Of a DNA stretch of 64,000 nucleotides, positions 1 to 7,743 are shown piece after piece; position 1 is the stretch's first letter; every line of letters begins with the position of its first letter. A program made the position numbers and the translations under genes. Origin of the DNA: Eubacterium plexicaudatum ASF492. GTDB taxonomy: Bacteria > Bacillota > Clostridia > Lachnospirales > Lachnospiraceae. The DNA is taken from positions 4,235,501-4,299,500 of the forward strand of contig NZ_AQFT02000001.1 of NCBI RefSeq assembly GCF_000364225.2, in the 5' to 3' direction. The notes under the pieces were generated by a model. It saw only the letters and a list, made by a program, of their open reading frames with translations, was not told where the DNA came from and did not search any database.

Positions 1-88
1 TAGAATAGCGGTACTGCCATTCCGTCACCTGCTCCGGCGCATAGAGGTAGCGCCAGGTTTTCAGGGCGTCCTTTTCGCACAGCTCCAT
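1..88 (-). CDS. Hypothetical protein, partial (runs off window start)
   Basis: An open frame begins at an ATG at 88 (MELCEKDALKTWRYLY...) and continues off the left edge. It overlaps the 3' end of the upstream gene, and a TGGGAG a few bases before the ATG could be a ribosome site. No family is recognised. It could instead be the true C-terminus of the upstream gene reached by a frameshift, since the reading is protein-like on both sides. Confidence 0.3.
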   Translation of the reverse strand, partial: MELCEKDALKTWRYLYAPEQVTEWQYRYS

Positions 89-531
89 TGACTCCCATTT
101 TCAATAGCTGCCTCCGCCTTCGTGCCGTCCCGGTATTCCATGCTGACGCCGTAAGGGTAGAGGGTATTCATTTCTATATCCTGCCGCAGCGTGTCAAGGC
201 CCATCATCAGGACATCCCCGTACAGCCGTCCGTCCTCTTTGCGCTCCGTGTGGAACAGGAAGGCCCTTGCGCCGGGATATTCCGTCATGGCAGCTGTCCG
301 GTAAAGCTCCGCCGAAGGGCAGTAGGCAAGCAGCGCGTCCGAAAGCCACATGTGATTCTTCCCCATGACGGCAATGGAATCCGCCCCGGTATTCGTGGCA
401 AGCGTGCGCAGGTTATATTCGCTGTCCCGCAGGAAATCCCCGGCCAGGATATGGAGCTCATAGGCAAATACGCCTAAATCCGTATCGCGGACTAAGTGAA
501 TCTGCGGAAGTGGTTCCTGTTTCAAGTTCAT
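61..531 (-). CDS. Hypothetical protein of a conjugative or plasmid replication block
   Basis: Encodes 156 residues. The ATG at 531 is chosen over an upstream ATG at 558 because AGGGAGG sits just before it. No domain is recognised. It contains no obvious membrane segment or signal peptide and has a mixed acidic/hydrophobic composition. It follows the HTH gene by 23 bp on the same strand and is co-directional with the TOPRIM and DUF6017 genes, so it probably belongs to the same accessory-element operon. Confidence 0.55.
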   Translation of the reverse strand: MNLKQEPLPQIHLVRDTDLGVFAYELHILAGDFLRDSEYNLRTLATNTGADSIAVMGKNHMWLSDALLAYCPSAELYRTAAMTEYPGARAFLFHTERKEDGRLYGDVLMMGLDTLRQDIEMNTLYPYGVSMEYRDGTKAEAAIENGSQWSCAKRTP

Positions 532-554
532 TTCCTCCCTTCGTTCTGTTTTTA

Positions 555-1118
555 TCACCGGCTGCCCCTGTCATGGGACGCCTCCGGCTGGTGCTTTGCC
601 GGCGCTGCCTTCGCCGCCTGCTCCCGCATGGCCTCCAGGACGGAGGGCCGGCGCTGTGCCCGCTGTTCCAGCCTTGCAAGGGCATTCAGGGAAAGCCCTA
701 CATTCTCGCCGATGGCAGACGCAAAAGCGCGCTCTATCCTGAAAGCCCCCTTGAAGGCATCTGCGACCCTGCCGTTTTCCTTCGCCTCCGCCTGTGCGGG
801 TTTCCCCTGGATGGAGCGCCCCATGTTCTTCAGGTGCCAGCCTGCCTCATGGAATTCCGTGCTGAACGCATCGATCCTGCCGACAATCTCCGGACCGGTC
901 TCGTAAATCTGCATGAGCCGCCTGGCCGTTCCGCTTGGCTGAGCGGCGCCGCTGGTCCAGAGCCGGACCGTGGAAGGGGCGACATTCATCAGAAGCGCAA
1001 AGCCTTTCTCGTTCATATCCAGCTTTTTCATCAGGGCCTTAACCATATCGGGGCCGTAGTCCGGGCACCGGGCAGCTTCGGCAATCATCTGTAAAGCCGT
1101 GTTCTCTGTGTTCGTCAT
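555..1118 (-). CDS. Helix-turn-helix DNA-binding protein
   Basis: Encodes 187 residues, with AGGAGG shortly before the ATG. Residues about 20-70 look like an XRE/NadS-type HTH: MVKALMKKLDMNEKGFALLM, then VAPSTVRLWTSGAAQPSGTA. The C-terminal half is Ala/Arg/Glu-rich and probably helical. It sits 17 bp downstream of the TOPRIM gene. It is likely a regulator or accessory DNA-binding protein of the element. The fold call is by pattern only. Confidence 0.55.
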   Translation of the reverse strand: MTNTENTALQMIAEAARCPDYGPDMVKALMKKLDMNEKGFALLMNVAPSTVRLWTSGAAQPSGTARRLMQIYETGPEIVGRIDAFSTEFHEAGWHLKNMGRSIQGKPAQAEAKENGRVADAFKGAFRIERAFASAIGENVGLSLNALARLEQRAQRRPSVLEAMREQAAKAAPAKHQPEASHDRGSR

Positions 1119-1134
1119 TTCTGAAATCCTCCTG

Positions 1135-2118
1135 TCAAATTGAAATAGCCGCCTGTTTTTGGCGGCATTGCCGTTGTTGGTCTTTCATCTGCCCTATAAC
1201 GTGGAGCAGCATTTCGTTGTAGTCCTTTCCTGTACGGGGTGGGTTGACGCCCACACGGATATGCCGGAACCGCTGATCTTCATGGAGCATTGCCTTGATC
1301 CTCCTGGCATTTTTAAGGCCGCCGAGGTCATTGTCCATGTAGAGGCTGACGCGCCGGATTTCCGGGTGTCGTTTCAGAAATGCGGTCAGCGCCACATGGG
1401 AAGTGCCGCCCAAAGACAGACGGTAGCCGTCCCATTTCCAGCCTTTTAATTCCTGCAGCGTGGCATGGGAGAGGGCGTCAATGGGCGCCTCAAATACCGC
1501 CACATGCCGGCTGTCCGGATTCCTGGGTGGATAGCAGAAGCTGTATTCCTTGTCGCTGCCGTAGACATCTTTCCTAAGGCTGCCGGCAATGCTCCGCATA
1601 CAGGCAAACTTTGCTTTGCCGGCTTCATCCTTTCCCACAAACACACAGACCGGCTCGCCATGATGCCGCGCCTCATAGAACAGCCCGTCCCGGAAACACC
1701 GGCTGATCACATCCGGGCTGATCCCGCGCCGCTGCAAATAAGAAACGGCAGAAGTGGCGCACCGTCTGGCCCAGGGGAGGGAAAATGCTTTCTTCTCCGG
1801 TTCCTTATGCACACGCCCTGCCGCTGCCGTGCTCCGATAGGCCGGCGTCTGCTGGATTTCCCCGCTGACCAGCGTATGGACCGCATCCACCAGCCCGTAG
1901 CCCCGTATCTGGATCAGGTAATCCAGGGCGTTGATACTCCGGCCCCGGCTGTTCCAGTACCAGTACCTTTTCCCGGTCACATAGACCAGGCTGTCATGCT
2001 CCTTGTGGCGGTAATTCGGGCCGTCCCGTTTCAGCACCCCAGGCTCATGGAACTGCAGGTAGGCAAACAGGTCCGCCTCACGCGCCGCCTGAATCTGCTC
2101 CTTTGTTACGCCGGGCAT
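1135..2118 (-). CDS. DUF3991/TOPRIM-type primase-like protein
   Basis: Encodes 327 residues. The N-terminus resembles the DUF3991 zinc-free primase segment (YRHKEHDSLVYVTGKRYWYW followed by INALDYLIQI). The C-terminal half carries TOPRIM features: VFEAPIDALSHATL near residue 210 with the acidic motif, then SLYMDNDLGG (DxD-like) near residue 260. Such proteins are common beside replication initiators on Firmicutes plasmids and ICEs. The start lacks its own strong ribosome site and overlaps a 12-residue leader ORF, which suggests translational coupling. Confidence 0.7.
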   Translation of the reverse strand: MPGVTKEQIQAAREADLFAYLQFHEPGVLKRDGPNYRHKEHDSLVYVTGKRYWYWNSRGRSINALDYLIQIRGYGLVDAVHTLVSGEIQQTPAYRSTAAAGRVHKEPEKKAFSLPWARRCATSAVSYLQRRGISPDVISRCFRDGLFYEARHHGEPVCVFVGKDEAGKAKFACMRSIAGSLRKDVYGSDKEYSFCYPPRNPDSRHVAVFEAPIDALSHATLQELKGWKWDGYRLSLGGTSHVALTAFLKRHPEIRRVSLYMDNDLGGLKNARRIKAMLHEDQRFRHIRVGVNPPRTGKDYNEMLLHVIGQMKDQQRQCRQKQAAISI

Positions 2119-2144
2119 GACACCGGCACAGGGATTCTTTTCAT
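2106..2144 (-). CDS. Putative 12-residue leader peptide coupled to the TOPRIM gene
   Basis: Reads MKRIPVPVSCPA and is preceded by AAAGGAGG. Its TAA lies 10-12 bases inside the TOPRIM gene, whose own ATG at 2118 has no nearby ribosome site. Ribosomes finishing the leader could therefore restart on the TOPRIM start. No function is claimed for the peptide itself. Confidence 0.35.
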   Translation of the reverse strand: MKRIPVPVSCPA

Positions 2145-2190
2145 CGTGCCCCGCCTCCTTTCTGTGATGAAAAAAGACGCCATAAGGCGC

Positions 2191-3063
2191 CTAACAGCCG
2201 TACAGGTCATGGTTGACCTCGGCGCGGTAATAGCTGTCCATTGTTGCCGGGGCATTATAGAGCGCCGCCAGCAGGTATGCCTTGATGTTCCCGACTTTCG
2301 TGGTGTTCCTGTCAATGCAGTCAAAGACATACTCCAGGTGGCCGGAATTGATTTTCAGGAAGCGGCCCTTTACCACCTCCCTGGGAAAATCATCCCCGGC
2401 GATACGGATATATGGACGTTTGGATAAAACCACTTCAAGCATAAGCTCCACCGTCTCGTCTAAGCGTTCTTTCCCATACCGGGAAACCATACAGCCATAC
2501 TCAATATTTTCTTTCAGGATTTCACGGTAAGCGTCTGCCAGCTCTATCCGATCCATCCCATCCGAACGGCCTGCCGCCTCCGGCCCTGACGGATAGATTG
2601 ATGGATGGGTCCTTGATATATCCGTTTTTGATTTTTTAGTTTTTAATGGATTAGTATTTAATTGTGCGGGATTTCCCTGTCCAGGTTCCCCCTGTTCAGG
2701 TTTTGCCTGTCCTGGATTTGCCTGTCTTGGATTTTCCCGTTTAGGTGAATCCCCCTGTTTTTCAGCATTTACAGGCTTTTCATGGATCGTATACTCGATG
2801 TCTCCGAGCTGCCCGTTCTCATAGCGGAGGCGCTGCCTGGTGAGGTACCCGTGCCGCTCCAGCTCTTTCAGGGCGGTAGTGATTGAATCCACGCCGTCCT
2901 TGCAGATATGGGCGAGCCCCTTTGTGGTATAGTCCCAATCTTCCGGAAGCGACAGCATGAGCGAGAGAAGCCCCTTTGCCTTTAAGGACAGTTCCGTATT
3001 GCGCAGGTGGTGGTTGCACATGATCGTGAAGTCCTTTGTTTTTTCTACCCGGAATACAGCTAT
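2191..3063 (-). CDS. DUF6017-type replication protein with winged helix; apparent ATA start
   Basis: The N-terminus is a winged-helix replication-initiator-like domain (CNHHLRNTELSLKAKGLLSL...GLAHICKDGVDSITTALKEL). The middle is Gln/Pro/Gly-rich with repeated QANPGQ-like units. The C-terminal 100 residues resemble DUF6017. Homologues I recall begin MAVFRVE. Here the matching frame reads ATA-GCT-GTA-TTC at 3063, exactly 8 bases after AAGGAGGT (3071-3078). The next ATG is at 3021, inside the conserved domain. I therefore extend to the ATA codon, which is either a rare start codon or a mutated ATG. Confidence 0.6.
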   Translation of the reverse strand: MAVFRVEKTKDFTIMCNHHLRNTELSLKAKGLLSLMLSLPEDWDYTTKGLAHICKDGVDSITTALKELERHGYLTRQRLRYENGQLGDIEYTIHEKPVNAEKQGDSPKRENPRQANPGQAKPEQGEPGQGNPAQLNTNPLKTKKSKTDISRTHPSIYPSGPEAAGRSDGMDRIELADAYREILKENIEYGCMVSRYGKERLDETVELMLEVVLSKRPYIRIAGDDFPREVVKGRFLKINSGHLEYVFDCIDRNTTKVGNIKAYLLAALYNAPATMDSYYRAEVNHDLYGC

Positions 3064-3092
3064 AACAAAAACCTCCTTCCTTTCCCTCCGGG

Positions 3093-3617
3093 CTACAAGG
3101 CGCGGTCCTTGCGGTCATAGTGCAGATGGCCGCCCGGCGCAACCTTCGCATGGTTTTTCAATTTGACTTCGCCCCGTTCCTGGCTGTCTATGAATTTCTG
3201 GTAGCCGGCATCCGTAAGGAACAGGCGCATCTTATCTCCTTTATCCCCGACAGGGGCATTACCTGAAAGCACGTCAAAGACGATCATGTGCTTTACTTCC
3301 GGGTCGAAGCGTTCCAGGGCCATGATGTCATGCCCCTTCAATTTCTCCGCACCGGATTTCTGCCTGGCCTCCGCCAGTAGTTCCCCCATCGTCTTAGGCC
3401 CTGCCGGAATCCGGTAGTTTTTCCGAATATCCTGAATAAGAGCCAGGCAGTCTTTTTCCGGCATGGCATCCAGCTTTCGCACAAGCTCCGCCGCCGTTTT
3501 CCTCCTTACCGGGTCCGGTATATAGGGGAGGCACATGCGCAGCTCATATGTGACATCTGATTTCCCATAGCCCTCCGTCTGGAATATCAGGCGCTTTTCC
3601 ATTTCGTTCAGTTCCAT
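3093..3617 (-). CDS. Hypothetical protein of replication block
   Basis: Encodes 174 residues starting MELNEMEKRL. GGAGAAAGGAG lies just upstream of the ATG at 3617. Residues 20-60 have a regular helical pattern (MCLPYIPDPVRRKTAAELVRKL). The C-terminus is basic (KNHAKVAPGGHLHYDRKDRAL). No family is recognised. It is 30 bp upstream of the DUF6017 gene and probably co-transcribed with it. Confidence 0.55.
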   Translation of the reverse strand: MELNEMEKRLIFQTEGYGKSDVTYELRMCLPYIPDPVRRKTAAELVRKLDAMPEKDCLALIQDIRKNYRIPAGPKTMGELLAEARQKSGAEKLKGHDIMALERFDPEVKHMIVFDVLSGNAPVGDKGDKMRLFLTDAGYQKFIDSQERGEVKLKNHAKVAPGGHLHYDRKDRAL

Positions 3618-3869
3618 GTGAATCTCCTTTCTCCTGAAAATGAGTACAAAAAAAGGACGCCCACCTATAAAAGTGAAACGCCCACGGCAATCAGCGGCCA
3701 GGCAATACACCGGACCGCTGGCGCTATTAAATTTTGTCGTTAATGAAACAGCCTCCTTTTTCGATATTTTCTCGTCAGATTTCAACTTGGAAAAGGAATT
3801 GAATAAATGACGGCAAACGCTCAAACCCCTTGAAAATCAAGGCTTTTTCCGTTTGTCGTTATTATACCG

Positions 3870-4112
3870 TAACGGCATTCCCACGCTTCCCTTTTAATCA
3901 GCATGGGAGAAAACCCGCTTTTGATTAAAGAGCGTCTAGGGCATGAGAAGATACAGACCACTTTAGGAACATACGGGCATTTGTACCCTAACAGCAATCT
4001 TGAAGTTGCCAATAAATTAACGGGCGTGCTGACATACACACCCGCTTCACACAGCATTGCAGATTACACAAGCAATCAGCACACCGCAATCTATCACAGA
4101 GAGGTTGAATAG
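3870..4112 (+). pseudogene. C-terminal fragment of a tyrosine-recombinase integrase
   Basis: In frame from about 3870 the translation is RHSHASLLISMGENPLLIKE, RLGHEKIQTTLGTYGHLYPN and on to HREVE. This is the C-terminal catalytic part of a Tn916/phage-type integrase: the R-H-x-H box, the LGHE box and the nucleophilic Tyr in TYGHLYPN. A TAA precedes CGG at 3870, so the N-terminal three quarters are missing. Its last 80 bases and downstream terminator recur at 61640. Confidence 0.75.
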
Positions 4113-4194
4113 AAAAATGCAATCGTAATGCAATGAGAAAGAGAAAAAGCCGCCAAACCCTAGTGTTTACGGGCTTTGCGGCTTAGCTCCGACT
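4032..4194 (+). repeat. 163-bp direct repeat, copy 1 (integrase 3' end plus terminator)
   Basis: Identical to 61640-61802 apart from one base (ACACAAGC here, ACACTAGC there). It covers the last codons of the integrase fragment, its stop, and the GC-rich terminator hairpin. The two copies lie in the same orientation 57.6 kb apart. Confidence 0.85.
4147..4186 (+). terminator. Rho-independent terminator after integrase fragment
   Basis: The stem is AAGCCGCCAAACCC paired with GGGCTTTGCGGCTT around a short loop, shortly after the integrase stop codon. It is duplicated with the flanking repeat at 61755-61795. Confidence 0.65.
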
Positions 4195-4492
4195 ATTCGA
4201 ACTCAATCGTCCCCGGCGGCTTACTACTCCACACAGGCTTGAAATTTCCTAAAATATCGTCGTGTTTATACATAATACATACATTCCATCCTTTCCACAA
4301 AGTTTTCAATCTCAAAAACATCTCACGGCATAATCCCAACAATATCCTCTGTACTGCATTGTAATTCCTTACAGATGCCTTACCCAGCTTCGTCAGGGTA
4401 TCATTGCTTATCCCTATCCGATTTCGAAGTTCTGTTTTATTCATATGCTTATCAATAAGTGTTTTCCATAGTCTATCACAGCAAATCACCAT
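4193..4492 (-). pseudogene. Small XRE-type HTH regulator, frameshifted near its C-terminus
   Basis: The N-terminus MVICCDRLWKTLIDKHMNKT...RIGISNDTLTKLGK matches the common 65-75 residue HTH_26-type regulators. After KLGK the frame shifts: the expected ending ICKELQCSTEDIVGIMP is present in the next frame at about 4390-4345. A deletion of roughly a dozen codons plus a frame change is the simplest explanation. The annotated frame therefore ends in an unrelated tail (PPGTIEFE). Confidence 0.6.
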
Positions 4493-4676
4493 TGTCCACC
4501 TTTTACTTTATTATAACAATCATCCTAAAACAAAATCCTCTGCTTCAATTCTTTTATGGGAAATTCAACCAATGGTTAAATACCGACTGTATTGAAACAA
4601 TTGGACAGGGATATACCACAGGATATGTCCATATTTGAAAAATCTTTAGAATTAAACTCAATCGAATGCATTATAA

Positions 4677-4720
4677 CACAAAGAAAGACGTTCGTTGGCT
4701 ATTGAACGTCTTTCTTTGTG
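4677..4720. terminator. Long perfect hairpin, bidirectional terminator
   Basis: CACAAAGAAAGACGTTC (4677-4693) pairs perfectly with GAACGTCTTTCTTTGTG (4704-4720) across a 10-base loop. It lies just after the stop of the minus-strand XRE gene at 4738. Confidence 0.6.
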
Positions 4721-4737
4721 CCAAGCGTGTTGCAGCA

Positions 4738-4995
4738 CTACTTGTCTGATGAAATCATAGAACCGCTCTTGGTATGTACAACTTTAGGATGCTCATTTGG
4801 CTTTCTCTCAATCAACTCTTCGAGTTTGCAACCCAACGCCTCGCAGATCAGGTCTAACTGCTCCAGGCTCACCCTGTCAGTTAACTCATGGTACAAATCA
4901 TTGATTGTATTAGGACGAATACCAGTTGCCCTTGCCAGATCAGCCTGCGTCCATCTGCGTTCACCAAGCCTTGTGGATAGTAAAATTCTAATCAT
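4738..4995 (-). CDS. XRE-family transcriptional regulator
   Basis: Encodes 85 residues. The HTH spans residues 5-60 (TQADLARATGIRPNTINDLY). The acidic/Lys tail ends EERKPNEHPKVVHTKSGSM-like. The start MIRILLST at 4995 is preferred over an upstream start because GAAGGAG lies 9 bases before it. It is probably a repressor of the adjacent prophage or IME remnant. Confidence 0.75.
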   Translation of the reverse strand: MIRILLSTRLGERRWTQADLARATGIRPNTINDLYHELTDRVSLEQLDLICEALGCKLEELIERKPNEHPKVVHTKSGSMISSDK

Positions 4996-5167
4996 ACATC
5001 GTTGCTCCTTCCCTAATAAAATAACACTGTTTGCCAATTTTGAGTGGCATTTGTTATTTTATAGCGGGCATTGTTATATCCTATCGAATCACGATAGAGC
5101 AACTGACTGGCTTTTGAAATTTTGCTTAGCTTTCTTTGATCACATTCTTTCCTGAAAACAAATATAA

Positions 5168-5965
5168 TTATTTCATTTTTGCCCGGACTTTTCCCTTATA
5201 GACCAATGGAACCCAGCATCCAGACTTCATTTGTCCCCATGCATCCTCCCCGATGTATGTTACTTTTCTAAGACGGAATGTTTTCCCTTTTTTGAACACC
5301 GCAGGCCCAAACACATTCCTACACTTTTTTCGCACCGCGTCCGACAGGCTGTTATATGGCACAGTATTCTTTCCTGTTCCCGCATTTTTCCTCAGATAGC
5401 AGGACTGCGTGGTGATATATGCCTGGCCTGTCTTATATTTGTGTTTGTGAAGCCTGTATTTAAAACCCTCCCATGCAGTGGCATCCATAAAGTATGACGG
5501 GCAGTGTTTTCCGTTCACATCAAAATGGCGGATAACCCGGCTTATGTCTATATTATATTTTTCCATCAGCTCCATGCACAAGGCTGCGGCATTTTTCATT
5601 GTCTTCTCTGTTGCCTGGAGTTTTCCGTCCTTTTTCGTATCGCACATTTCGATACTGATACTATTTGCATTCGTGGCAATCCCATACATCTTTCCGCCGC
5701 CTGTCTTTTCACAGTCAGTGTACTTCTTTCCACCAACCGACCAGGCAATGAAATTGTCAGGAACAGACTGCGTGATGCTATCATCATCGACAAAATAATG
5801 CGCGGAAGCATTTCTGTCCGGTGCCTGGAAATATTTTGTGTTCGACTCGTCGCTGTCCCCATCATTTGCTGTATAATGCAGTACAATATATCTTATGGAT
5901 GAAAGCGCGCGCGTCCCGCCAAAATTGCTTTTGTGTGCCAGAACTGTTTTTCTCATTACCCCCAT
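5168..5965 (-). CDS. N-acetylmuramoyl-L-alanine amidase (prophage endolysin)
   Basis: Encodes 265 residues. Residues 20-175 form an Amidase_2 domain: YIVLHYTAND with the zinc His, NASAHYFVDDDSITQSVPDN, NSISIEMCD, and HFDVNGKHCP with the second zinc His and Cys. The C-terminal 80 residues (AYITTQSCYLRKNAGTGKNT, then YIGEDAWGQMKSGCWVPLVY) look like an SH3-type wall-binding repeat. AAGGAGG precedes the ATG. It overlaps the ribosome site region of the holin gene, the usual lysis cassette order. Confidence 0.85.
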   Translation of the reverse strand: MGVMRKTVLAHKSNFGGTRALSSIRYIVLHYTANDGDSDESNTKYFQAPDRNASAHYFVDDDSITQSVPDNFIAWSVGGKKYTDCEKTGGGKMYGIATNANSISIEMCDTKKDGKLQATEKTMKNAAALCMELMEKYNIDISRVIRHFDVNGKHCPSYFMDATAWEGFKYRLHKHKYKTGQAYITTQSCYLRKNAGTGKNTVPYNSLSDAVRKKCRNVFGPAVFKKGKTFRLRKVTYIGEDAWGQMKSGCWVPLVYKGKVRAKMK

Positions 5966-5966
5966 G

Positions 5967-6203
5967 TTACGGCTCCTCCTTCTGCATTACTTCTGGAATC
6001 CCTGCCACCGATGTTAACAGTGACAAAATTCCGGAAAGCAGTGCTGTGCCTGCCACCACACCCCAGTCTACCTGACTGATAGTTGCCGCTGCAGGAATCA
6101 GCGCGACTGCCGCCTGTGCTGTTGTTTTAACTGCGCGGATACCTGCAGCACGCATCCACTGCTTTGTATCTGTAGATACTTTAAACACACTATTTTTAAA
6201 CAT
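5967..6203 (-). CDS. Phage holin
   Basis: Encodes 78 residues starting MFKNSVFKVS. Two hydrophobic stretches (TTAQAAVALIPAAATI and GVVAGTALLSGILSLLTSVA) separated by a short polar turn fit a small holin. It lies directly upstream of the amidase with a 1-base gap. The start at 6203 follows a GGAAAGGGG ribosome site. It would permeabilise the membrane so the amidase reaches the wall. Confidence 0.7.
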   Translation of the reverse strand: MFKNSVFKVSTDTKQWMRAAGIRAVKTTAQAAVALIPAAATISQVDWGVVAGTALLSGILSLLTSVAGIPEVMQKEEP

Positions 6204-6216
6204 AATTTCCCCTTTC

Positions 6217-6407
6217 CTACATACCAATCTGTGCAAAAACAAATCCAACTACAATGCTGATAACCGCTGTAATGGCATATCCCGTAACTTTGCGCCACAT
6301 TTCGCCGTCCCTGCTTTCCAGACGTTCCAGGCGTTCCCCCTGCTGTTCCTGGACTTTCAGCATATTCTGCATATTAACTGCAAGTTTTTCAGTTGATGTA
6401 GCCAGGG
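6217..6407 (-). pseudogene. XhlA-like membrane-anchored lysis protein, N-terminus lost
   Basis: The remaining part reads TLATSTEKLAVNMQNMLKVQ, then EQQGERLERLESRDGEMWRK, then a C-terminal membrane helix (YAITAVISIVVGFVFAQIG). A coiled coil followed by one C-terminal TM helix is the XhlA/hemolysin-like pattern next to holins. The 5' end is cut at 6408 by the right end of the Mu/Tn7-like element, and no start codon remains in frame before a stop inside that element. Confidence 0.6.
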
Positions 6408-6600
6408 TGTCGGACGGCAAATTGATGGAAACGCAAACAGCGAATTATTTTTCCGACATTTATCCTATTGACTGCGCAGTGCTGTCTGCAAATGCATAGT
6501 CCTGTCAAAAATGCTGCACGTTGTTGTCGGTATTGTTTTTCCGCCTGAAATGCAAAAGGCCATGGATCCCATCATGAGACACACGGCCCATATGAAAAAT

Positions 6601-6924
6601 TTAGTTTTTCTCCTGCTTGTCGGCCAGAACAGGAAGATGAACCAGGCCGGTGGCGACAGTCACTGCATCCACCTTCCGCATCAGGGAGCCGATCCTTTCT
6701 TCATTCCAAAAGATATCGGAGAAATCGGAGAGCTCGCACCCTACATCATGGTTAGGGATGCACAGGTAGTTCCCATATTTATGCCGTCCGGCGAGGATGT
6801 GGAAGTAAGTCCCCCGCCCATTGATCTCAGCTTCATACCATCCGTTCCCCGTGCTCAGCAGGATGATCTGCCCCGTCCAGGTCTCCTTGCGGGAACCGCT
6901 TTTCAGGATACAGGTATAATTCAT
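6601..6924 (-). CDS. Small accessory protein of the transposon (DUF6618-like)
   Basis: Encodes 107 residues and is conserved in both transposon copies. The core is GWYEAEINGRGTYFHILAGR followed by HKYGNYLCIPNHDVGCELSD and FSDIFWNEERI. From memory this matches the DUF6618 pattern. The start lies 12 bp after the ATPase stop codon. Conservation inside the element implies a role in transposition or its regulation, but none is known to me. Confidence 0.65.
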   Translation of the reverse strand: MNYTCILKSGSRKETWTGQIILLSTGNGWYEAEINGRGTYFHILAGRHKYGNYLCIPNHDVGCELSDFSDIFWNEERIGSLMRKVDAVTVATGLVHLPVLADKQEKN

Positions 6925-6936
6925 GTTCCATTCCTC

Positions 6937-7743
6937 CTATCCGAGATTCTGGCTGCTGACAGAAGCCAGGATGACATCCGTATCGATCACTTTCTTGTCC
7001 ATCTGTGCCCCTAGAGTCAGCGCGTCGGTCATCAGGTTGTCCACCAGGCGGGGGCTCCCCTGGGAGTGACTGTGGACGGCAGAAAGCGCCGCCTGGTCGA
7101 TGATGGAGGCTGCGCCTCCGGCACAGGCGATCTTGTGGAGGATGTACTGCGCCACTTCGGAGTCTGAGAGCCCGGAAAAGTTGTAGTGCACTGTGATCCT
7201 CTGGCGCAGGGCCTCATGGACGGGCTTTTTCAGGGTGCTGTTCAGGTGGGGCTCGCCGCAGAGGATGAGCGTGAAGCAGTTCAGGGAGTCATACCCATAG
7301 TTCATGAGCATCTTGATGTCCTCCAGGATGCCGGTAGAGAGGTATTGTGCCTCATCGACGGCCAGGAGGAGGGGCTGCTTCTTGTCCTTGTAAAGGTAGA
7401 GGATCTGCTCCTGTACGGCGCGGAACATCCCAGGCTTGCCGCCCCTTGGCTCTAGCCCCAGGACAGAGCAGAGCTGGCGGTAGAATTCCATGACGCTGAC
7501 GGTGGAGAGGCAGATGTACTCCATGTGGTAGAGGTTTGGATTGAGGTTCTTTGCAAAGCAGCGCAGGGCGAAGGATTTGCCCATGCCGGGGCGTGCGGTA
7601 AAGAGTCCTATACCCCTTGTGTCCTTTAAGTAGTCCAGGCGGGACGTCATCTCGGAGATGTCCTTTGAGAGGAACCGGTCCTTTTCTCTTGCGTTCTGTT
7701 TGTCAAAGGGATTGAAGGAAAGCCCATAGTAGGAACGGAACAT
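6937..7743 (-). CDS. TniB/ExeA-type AAA+ ATPase (transposition regulator)
   Basis: Encodes 268 residues. The N-terminus YYGLSFNPFDK is typical of ExeA/TniB-like ATPases. Walker A is TARPGMGKSFALR (about residue 50) and Walker B is LLLAVDEAQYLS (about residue 125). ILCGEP gives sensor 1, and RQRITVHYNFSGLSDSE is followed by a C-terminal lid. In Mu and Tn7 such proteins (MuB, TnsC, TniB) choose the target and activate the DDE transposase. Its start overlaps the transposase stop (ATGTTCC within GGTCTGATGTTCC). This copy looks intact. Confidence 0.8.
   Translation of the reverse strand: MFRSYYGLSFNPFDKQNAREKDRFLSKDISEMTSRLDYLKDTRGIGLFTARPGMGKSFALRCFAKNLNPNLYHMEYICLSTVSVMEFYRQLCSVLGLEPRGGKPGMFRAVQEQILYLYKDKKQPLLLAVDEAQYLSTGILEDIKMLMNYGYDSLNCFTLILCGEPHLNSTLKKPVHEALRQRITVHYNFSGLSDSEVAQYILHKIACAGGAASIIDQAALSAVHSHSQGSPRLVDNLMTDALTLGAQMDKKVIDTDVILASVSSQNLG

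Noticed and set aside
88..477. Plus-strand open frames overlapping the first minus-strand genes
   Set aside because: They are shadows of GC-rich minus-strand genes, with no ribosome sites and no protein-like motifs.
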